This document shows, one piece after another, positions 8,219 through 12,027 of a stretch of 12,027 bases of DNA. A program made the position numbers and the translations under genes. The notes under the pieces are model-generated. The model made no database searches and had not been told where the DNA came from. It saw only the letters and a list, made by a program, of their open reading frames with translations. Source of the stretch: Candidatus Brocadiia bacterium (GTDB lineage Bacteria > Planctomycetota > MHYJ01 > WSZJ01). Within the stretch, counting starts at the first letter, position 1, and the number at the start of each line of letters is the position of its first letter. The stretch covers positions 1-12,027 of the forward strand of contig JABWAY010000113.1 in the NCBI GenBank assembly GCA_013360825.1, in the 5' to 3' direction.

Positions 8219-10138
8219 GTGCGCGTGCAGGACATCTTCAACATCGTGATCGGGACCGCGGGGCACATCGACCACGGGAAGTCGACGCTCGTCCGGCGGC
8301 TGACCGGGATCGACCCGGACCGGCTGCCGGAGGAGAAGGAGCGCGGGCTGACGATCGACCTCGGGTTCGCGCCGTTCACGCTGAAGGACGGCCGCCGGAT
8401 CGGGATCATCGACGTGCCGGGGCACGAACGCTTCGTCAGGAACATGGTCGCGGGGGCGACGTCGCTGGACGGGGTGATGCTGATCGTCGCGGCGGACGAC
8501 GGGATCATGCCGCAGACGCGGGAGCACCTGAACATTCTGCGGATTCTGGACGTGAAACGCGGCCTGGTGGTGCTGACGAAGGTGGACATCGCCGGGGCGG
8601 AGATGGCGGAACTGGTGGAGGACGACCTGCGCGGGATGATCCGCGGGACGTTCCTGGAGGGGGCGCCGATCCTCCGGGTCTCGTCGGTGACGGGCGAGGG
8701 GTACGACGCCCTGGTCGAGGCGATCAACCGGATGGCCGCCGCGACCCCTCCCCGGCCGACCGAGGGAATCTTCCGGATGCCGGTCCAGCGCGTCTTCAGC
8801 GCGAAAGGATTCGGGACGATCGCGACCGGCGTCCCGGTTTCCGGCCGCGTGAAGATCGGCGATACGCTCGAGGTCCTCCCGCTCGGGCGGACCTCCCGCA
8901 TCCGGGGACTCCAGGCGTACAAAGGGGACGTGCAGGAGATCCGTGCCGGGCACTCGAGCGCGGTCAACCTGTCGGACATCGACCACGCCGACGTGGTCCG
9001 CGGCATGGTCCTCGCCACCCCCGGCTACCTGAAGCCGTTCGACCACGTGAACGCGCGCTTCCGGTTCCTCAACCCCGACATCCCGCGCCTTCCGAATCTC
9101 GCCGGCATCCGCGTTCACACGGGGACGTCGGAGGGACTCGGCGTCCTGAACCTGCTCGAGGGGCGGGACCTCGTTCCCGGCGACGAGGCGTTCGTGCAGC
9201 TCCGCCTGTCCGAGCCGGTCGCCGCCGCCCCCGGCGACCTGTTCGTCCTGCGCCTCCAGTCCCCGACCGTCGTCCTCGGCGGCGGGCGCATCCTCGGCGG
9301 AACGCTCGGCCGCCCCCGGCTCAACCGGGCCCGCCTGCTCGAGGAACTCCGGATCGCGCACGCCGCCGCCGGCGACCCCAGGGGCGCCATCGAACTCGCC
9401 CTCCGCCGCCATGGCCCGCGGGCTCACTCCGTCGAGAGCGCGGCGCGGGAGGCCCTTCTCCCGCTCGCGCAGGGGTACAGCCTGGTCTCGAACCTGAAGC
9501 AGCAGGGGAAGGTGCTGGAGCTTCCGGAATCGAAGCGCGTGATGCACGTGGACGCGCTCGCCGCCGCCGTGGAGACGGTCGCGCGGACCCTCGAGGCGTT
9601 TCACGCGAAGAACCCGGTCGCGATGGGGCTCGAGCGGATCCCCCTGAGGACCGCGGCCGGGCTCGATCCGGAGGTGTTCGATGCGGCGCTGGCCTCGGCC
9701 CGCAATTCCGGGCGCGCGATCGAGGAGCGCGGGATCTGGCGGCGGGCGAGCCATGCGGTCGCCCTCGACGCCAACCAGGAGAAACTCGTCGAGGCCGCGC
9801 GCCGGCTCCTCCTCGCCGACCTCTTCAATACCCCGCGCCTGGACGAGATGGCCGAGAAGCTCGGAAAGACGCCGCAGCAGATCGACAAGCTGATCCGCCT
9901 GATGATCCAGACGGGCGAGATCGTGAAGCTTCGCGACGACCTCCTCCTTCACCGCGACGCGATCGCCGCCGCCGCGGAGGCGGTCCGGACGGTCTGCGCC
10001 GAGCGCGGCGAAGTCTCCCCGGCGGACGTGCGGGACGTCCTCAAGACCTCGCGCAAGTACACGATCCCCCTCCTCGAGCACCTGGACACGATCGGCGTCA
10101 CGCGGAGGGTCGGCGACAAGCGCGTCCTGCCGACGTGA
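8219..10138 (+). CDS. selB: Selenocysteine-specific translation elongation factor SelB
   Basis: The product is 639 residues, in the range of bacterial SelB. SelB is a GTPase that brings Sec-tRNA to the ribosome at UGA codons marked by a SECIS hairpin. The GTPase domain shows the P-loop GTAGHIDHGKST (12-23), switch I RGLTIDLGF (42-50), DVPGH (65-69), TKVD (120-123) and the SSVTGEG segment. The SelB-like GLTIDLGFA wording separates it from EF-Tu. Beta-barrel domains II and III follow (VFSAKGFGTIATG near 200). The C-terminal winged helices carry FHAKNPVAMGLERIPLR and the diagnostic SRKYTIPLLEHLD then GVTRRVGDKRVL, which bind the SECIS RNA. The start is GTG 8219, with a second GTG in frame at 8225; neither has a clear ribosome site, so the start is uncertain by two codons. 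It is divergent from queA and 67 bases before the ECF sigma gene. No selA, selD, tRNA-Sec or selenoprotein is visible nearby. Confidence 0.97.
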   Translation: MRVQDIFNIVIGTAGHIDHGKSTLVRRLTGIDPDRLPEEKERGLTIDLGFAPFTLKDGRRIGIIDVPGHERFVRNMVAGATSLDGVMLIVAADDGIMPQTREHLNILRILDVKRGLVVLTKVDIAGAEMAELVEDDLRGMIRGTFLEGAPILRVSSVTGEGYDALVEAINRMAAATPPRPTEGIFRMPVQRVFSAKGFGTIATGVPVSGRVKIGDTLEVLPLGRTSRIRGLQAYKGDVQEIRAGHSSAVNLSDIDHADVVRGMVLATPGYLKPFDHVNARFRFLNPDIPRLPNLAGIRVHTGTSEGLGVLNLLEGRDLVPGDEAFVQLRLSEPVAAAPGDLFVLRLQSPTVVLGGGRILGGTLGRPRLNRARLLEELRIAHAAAGDPRGAIELALRRHGPRAHSVESAAREALLPLAQGYSLVSNLKQQGKVLELPESKRVMHVDALAAAVETVARTLEAFHAKNPVAMGLERIPLRTAAGLDPEVFDAALASARNSGRAIEERGIWRRASHAVALDANQEKLVEAARRLLLADLFNTPRLDEMAEKLGKTPQQIDKLIRLMIQTGEIVKLRDDLLLHRDAIAAAAEAVRTVCAERGEVSPADVRDVLKTSRKYTIPLLEHLDTIGVTRRVGDKRVLPT

Positions 10139-10150
10139 TCCGCGGGGACC

Positions 10151-10181
10151 TGAAACGTCCCGGTGCGCCGGACTGTAGAAT
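10151..10181 (+). promoter_or_regulatory. Possible promoter of the ECF sigma gene
   Basis: TAGAAT at 10176-10181 matches the -10 consensus at five of six positions and lies 24 bases before the TTG start at 10206. No good -35 accompanies it: TGAAAC (10151-10156) is 19 bases upstream and only loosely resembles either a housekeeping or an ECF-type -35. A small hairpin (GGGAC 10145-10149 with GTCCC 10157-10161) overlaps that part. The sigma gene may instead be read through from selB. Confidence 0.3.
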
Positions 10182-10205
10182 TCCGCGGGAACCCGTGGAG
10201 ACCCC

Positions 10206-10790
10206 TTGAAGAAAGTCCCTCACGCCCGGCCGGAGGAGGACCCCGACACGCTGCTCATGCTGCGCGTGCGGGAGGACGACATGCAGGCGTACACGCTGCT
10301 CGTCGAACGGTTCCAGCACCGGGTCCTGGGGACGATCTTCCGGTACACGGGGGACTCGGCGGGGGCGGAGGACCTCGCGCAGGAGATCTTCATCAAGGTC
10401 TTCAAGGCGCGGAAGTCCTACGAGCCCGTCGCGAAATTCTCCACCTGGCTCTTTCGGATCGTCACCAACCTCTGCCTGAACGAGATCCGGAACCGGAAGC
10501 TCCGGCCCCAGCTGTCGCTGGACGGGAACCCCCTGCTCGATCCCGGGCAGGAGGACACGACGGGGTCGGATCTCTCCCGCCAGGAACTCGTGGCCGCCGT
10601 GAGAAAGGCCCTGGACGCGCTGCCGGAGAACCAGCGGATGGCGGTGGTCCTGAACAAATGGGAAGGGCAGTCCTACGAGGAAATCGGCGAGGCCCTGAAC
10701 CTGAGCGTGCCGGCGGTGAAGAGCCTGCTGTTCCGGGCGCGGCAGGCGATGAAGGAGACGCTCGCGGGGTTTCTCGAGGAGGGCGAGTAG
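10206..10790 (+). CDS. ECF-family (sigma-70) RNA polymerase sigma factor
   Basis: The product is 194 residues, a standard length for a two-domain ECF sigma factor that redirects RNA polymerase to a stress or envelope regulon. Region 2 spans about residues 18-97, with the core-binding DLAQEIFIKVFKARKSYEP (56-74) and the -10 recognition helix FSTWLFRIVTNLCLNEIRNR (78-97). Region 4 spans about 127-187, with LDALPENQRMAVVL and the helix-turn-helix YEEIGEALNLSVPAVKSLLF (157-176), which reads the -35. The linker between them is short and no extra C-terminal domain is present. The start is TTG 10206, chosen because GGAG lies 5 bases before it. No anti-sigma or zinc-finger gene follows; the next gene is convergent. 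Regulation and regulon cannot be read from the window. The family call is secure, the ECF subgroup is not. Confidence 0.95.
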   Translation: MKKVPHARPEEDPDTLLMLRVREDDMQAYTLLVERFQHRVLGTIFRYTGDSAGAEDLAQEIFIKVFKARKSYEPVAKFSTWLFRIVTNLCLNEIRNRKLRPQLSLDGNPLLDPGQEDTTGSDLSRQELVAAVRKALDALPENQRMAVVLNKWEGQSYEEIGEALNLSVPAVKSLLFRARQAMKETLAGFLEEGE

Positions 10791-10812
10791 GCTCAGTCGC
10801 TCCGCGACCGCG

Positions 10813-10920
10813 GTGTGCCGTTCGGGCGACGCGGCTCCCGGCGGGCTGCAGGACGGAGACCGGCATCGATGTCGGTGAACATCGATGAGGGGTCGATGAC
10901 GAGGCGGGACGACGGCACAC
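10813..10920. repeat. Cluster of palindromes and inverted repeats in the convergent gap
   Basis: The non-coding gap 10791-10937 holds a perfect 9-bp inverted repeat (GTGTGCCGT 10813-10821 and ACGGCACAC 10912-10920). Between its arms are two copies of the palindromic octamer CATCGATG, at 10864-10871 and 10880-10887 (16-base step). A third, partial copy (TCGATG) lies at 10893-10898. The layout could be protein-binding sites or folded RNA at the ends of two convergent transcripts. No protein-like ORF was found in this gap on either strand. Confidence 0.4.
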
Positions 10921-10929
10921 GTGCCTCGT
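10899..10929. terminator. Possible hairpin between convergent genes, no T-tract
   Basis: ACGAGGC (10899-10905) pairs perfectly with GCCTCGT (10923-10929), and GGCAC/GTGCC can form a competing inner hairpin. It lies 9 bases beyond the stop of the minus-strand LTxxQ gene and 108 bases beyond the ECF sigma stop. Neither side has a run of T, so it is not a classical intrinsic terminator. It may mark the transcript ends or stabilise a 3' end. Confidence 0.28.
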
Positions 10930-10937
10930 GGAACCGG

Positions 10938-11297
10938 TCAGCGGCCCGGGACGGGTCCTCCGGCGGGTTCGAGCGTGATGGAACCCCCGGGGGTCCGGCT
11001 GAACGCCTGGCCGAACAGCCCGCCCGGCGCTGCCGCGATGGCGTCGTAGGCCCGGGACTGCTCGGAGGTCAGCAGCGCCCGGATCCGGGCATCCATGTCC
11101 GCGTACACCTGCTGGGTGATCGTCTTCTGGTCGACGGTCCCGTCCCGCTTCAGAAAGGCGTCCTTCAGGGAGGTCTGGGCCTCGAGCACGATCGACTCGG
11201 CCCGGAAGCGCTGCTGGTCCGTCAGGGTCAGCTGCCCCTGGAGCCAGGTCCCGATGGTCTGCGCCCGTTTCTCGAGCCACTCGGCCTGACGCTTCAC
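10938..11297 (-). CDS. Spy/CpxP-like LTxxQ-motif protein, N-terminus truncated at a junction
   Basis: From the GTG at 11297 the frame gives 119 mostly helical, charged residues. It carries two LTxxQ motifs: LTDQQ (25-29) and LTSEQ (76-80). Paired LTxxQ motifs mark the Spy/CpxP group of periplasmic proteins, which act as envelope chaperones or metal-stress sensors and have a signal peptide. None is present here. The frame stays open upstream to a TGA at 11363-11361, and the upstream part (TPTAEEVKRQAEWLEK) reads as the start of a helix that continues through the GTG. GGAGG is only 2 bases from that GTG, too close for a normal site. I infer that the true N-terminus was lost at the break near 11,335. 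Convergent with the ECF sigma gene. The family assignment is moderate. Confidence 0.55.
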   Translation of the reverse strand: MKRQAEWLEKRAQTIGTWLQGQLTLTDQQRFRAESIVLEAQTSLKDAFLKRDGTVDQKTITQQVYADMDARIRALLTSEQSRAYDAIAAAPGGLFGQAFSRTPGGSITLEPAGGPVPGR

Positions 11298-11324
11298 TTC
11301 CTCCGCCGTCGGCGTCCTCGGGGC

Positions 11325-11345
11325 CGCGGTGAGGCGTCGTTTCCG
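11325..11345. other. Probable sequence junction between two different genomic backgrounds
   Basis: Two minus-strand genes in different reading frames lose their missing parts at the same place: the LTxxQ gene its N-terminus, the epimerase-like gene its C-terminus. Sampled G+C is 41/60 at 11161-11220 and at 9001-9060. It is 33/60 at 11361-11420 and 35/60 at 11701-11760. Codon choice changes too, with AAA, AAT and ATT common to the right. The best estimate of the break is 11,330-11,337, just after the codons for PETT in the epimerase-like frame. Confidence 0.7.
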
Positions 11346-11565
11346 GCGCGAACTCGCTGATCAATCCCTTCCCAATCCGCCCGATTTCCAGAAAATATCC
11401 CCGGTCGTCAGGCCACAAGGGAAACGGCTCCACCGTTACCCCTTCGATCAGGTCCGCCGAGTCCGGCTTCAAAATGACGTTCCCAATCCCCTTCCCATTG
11501 CGCGGAAGTACCAGTTCCAGTGAATTGTAGGAAGCAAATACGGGATCAATCGCGGCTGCGGCCAT
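11335..11565 (-). pseudogene. dTDP-4-dehydrorhamnose 3,5-epimerase-like protein, C-terminus lost
   Basis: From ATG 11565 the frame reads about 77 sensible residues, with LIEGVTVEPFPLWPDDRGYF followed by LEIGRIGKGL and EFAPETT. The IEGV...P....DDRGYFLE pattern is the opening of RmlC/dTDP-sugar 3,5-epimerase cupins, which act in deoxysugar synthesis. The family continues with a strand bearing catalytic histidines (an H-x-H type segment after a YPGT-like motif), and this is absent. Beyond about 11,335 the frame changes to arginine- and glycine-rich text that is clearly the wrong frame of the LTxxQ gene, and it runs on to 10462. Only the N-terminal third or so of an epimerase remains. A start at 11592 is also open, but the region before 11565 looks like a promoter. 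Confidence 0.65.
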
Positions 11566-11591
11566 TCCCCATATGATACAATCCAAGCGCA
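11566..11591. promoter_or_regulatory. Divergent promoter region with overlapping -10 boxes on both strands
   Basis: The 26 bases between divergent starts contain TATGAT (11572-11577) and TACAAT (11577-11582) on the plus strand. The same DNA reads TATCAT on the minus strand (11578-11573). Each differs from TATAAT at one position. Predicted transcript starts fall within a few bases of the cupin ATG (11592) and the epimerase-like ATG (11565), so leaders would be very short or absent. No -35 consensus was found for either direction. Confidence 0.5.
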
Positions 11592-11936
11592 ATGCCGGTC
11601 CATCGCTGGAATCAAGCCGAACGAGAACAGATGAACCCTTCCGTCGTGCGCCAGGTGCTGCACGGCCAGAATATTACCATCGCCAGGCTCGAATTGAAAA
11701 AAGGCGCCGTCGTCCCGGAGCACCACCACGTCAATGAACAAATCGCCAATGTGCTCGAAGGCGTCATTGTCTTCCACATCGAAGGCCAGGAAATTACCGT
11801 CGGCCCCGGCGAATCCATGGTCGTTCCGCCCAATGTGCCCCACAAGGTCACCGTAGTCGAAGACGCCGTCGTCTATGACGTCTTCTCCCCTATCCGCGAG
11901 GATTGGCTCCGCGGAGACGACGCCTACCTGCGCTGA
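11592..11936 (+). CDS. Small single-domain cupin protein
   Basis: The product is 114 residues, the normal size of a single-domain cupin. Cupin motif 1 is seen as G38-x5-HHH (44-46) with E49 and a closing G57, and motif 2 as VVPPNVPHKV (77-86) with H84. The three histidines plus glutamate form the usual metal site. Substrate and reaction cannot be told from sequence: such proteins include isomerases, dioxygenases and sensors. The C-terminal FSPIREDWLRGDDAYLR (98-114) resembles, from memory, a cupin group common in Acidobacteria. The start is ATG 11592, close behind -10-like boxes and with no Shine-Dalgarno sequence, in line with a short or absent leader. Divergent from the broken epimerase-like gene. 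Its A/T-richer codons set it apart from the genes left of 11,335. Confidence 0.92.
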   Translation: MPVHRWNQAEREQMNPSVVRQVLHGQNITIARLELKKGAVVPEHHHVNEQIANVLEGVIVFHIEGQEITVGPGESMVVPPNVPHKVTVVEDAVVYDVFSPIREDWLRGDDAYLR

Positions 11937-12027
11937 TTACTTCCTCCACTTCCGGCGACTCCAACACCGTCACATGCTCCCCCCGCGGAGCCCACACCAC
12001 TACATCCGATCCCTGAAAAATCGCAAT
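11890..12027 (-). CDS. C-terminal tail of an unidentified protein (5' end outside window)
   Basis: An open frame enters from the right edge and ends at TAG 11892-11890, giving 45 residues. The start of this piece (IAIFQGSDVVVWAPRGEHV, then TVLESPEVEEVI) alternates hydrophobic and polar residues like a folded domain, while the last dozen residues are arginine-rich. It overlaps the 3' end of the convergent cupin gene by 47 bases. A second minus frame is also open here but is glycine/serine-rich and less protein-like. I do not recognise the family. Confidence 0.4.
   Translation of the reverse strand: MAIFQGSDVVVWAPRGEHVTVLESPEVEEVISAGRRRLRGANPRG

Noticed and set aside
8135..10081. Open frame continuing the queA frame upstream to 10081 (983 codons in total)
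   Set aside because: It is antisense to selB, whose protein is conserved throughout. The upstream part is a low-complexity D/R/P/V-rich shadow, and the queA family N-terminus lies at 8134.
10145..10161. Hairpin GGGAC/GTCCC after selB
   Set aside because: A 5-bp stem with no T-tract; not a terminator, noted only as overlapping a weak promoter candidate.
8182..10209. Plus-strand 675-codon frame overlapping selB
   Set aside because: It is an out-of-frame shadow of selB with R/G/P-rich sequence.
10462..11334. Continuation of the epimerase-like frame to a 376-residue protein
   Set aside because: Past about 11,335 the sequence is the wrong frame of the LTxxQ gene, then antisense of the ECF sigma gene; no family similarity continues.
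11361..11363. In-frame TGA upstream of the LTxxQ gene as a possible selenocysteine codon, given SelB in the window
   Set aside because: It lies beyond the probable junction in sequence of different composition, and the residues around it are not protein-like in that frame.
1..12027. CRISPR arrays, insertion sequences, tRNA or rRNA genes
   Set aside because: No regularly spaced direct repeats, transposase motifs, terminal inverted repeats or tRNA T-loop-like segments were found on reading both strands.

Overview
The window looks like a stretch of a GC-rich bacterial chromosome, with sampled 60-base blocks near 68% G+C. The most likely source is a member or relative of the Planctomycetota. That is an inference from gene style: a short secreted STN-domain protein next to a very long secreted TPR/PQQ-propeller protein, an ECF sigma factor with planctomycete-like wording, and a SelB gene. 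Nearly every base up to about 11,335 is coding. Very high GC also produces long open frames antisense to real genes, and these were discarded.

Minus strand, right to left (8134 to 1): queA (queuosine tRNA modification), a 916-residue AsmA-like inner-membrane-anchored protein, and rsmD (16S rRNA G966 methyltransferase). These are packed with a 9-base gap and then a 4-base GTGA overlap, so they are very probably one operon. After a 107-base gap comes a short exported protein with a secretin/TonB N-terminal (STN) domain, closed by a strong intrinsic terminator. A 959-codon secreted TPR plus PQQ-type propeller protein follows and runs off the left edge.

Plus strand, 8219 to 10790: selB, the selenocysteine-specific elongation factor, is divergent from queA across 84 bases. 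It is followed by an ECF RNA polymerase sigma factor with no anti-sigma gene beside it. SelB implies that the host decodes UGA as selenocysteine, but no selenoprotein, selA, selD or tRNA-Sec gene was recognised here.

Right end, about 10938 to 12027: a Spy/CpxP-like LTxxQ protein missing its N-terminus and a dTDP-4-dehydrorhamnose 3,5-epimerase-like protein missing its C-terminus meet at about 11,335. G+C falls to 55-58% there and codon choice changes. Beyond that point lie a complete cupin gene and the tail of an unidentified minus-strand gene, both Acidobacteria-like in style. The simplest reading is a join between two different genomes, either a chimeric contig or a recombination/transfer breakpoint. 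It should be tested before any biology is read across it.

I did not find a clearly novel multi-gene system. The points most worth a second look are the junction, the terminator placed about 30 bases before the TPR/PQQ gene, the STN/PQQ secreted pair, and the repeat-rich convergent gap after the ECF sigma gene.
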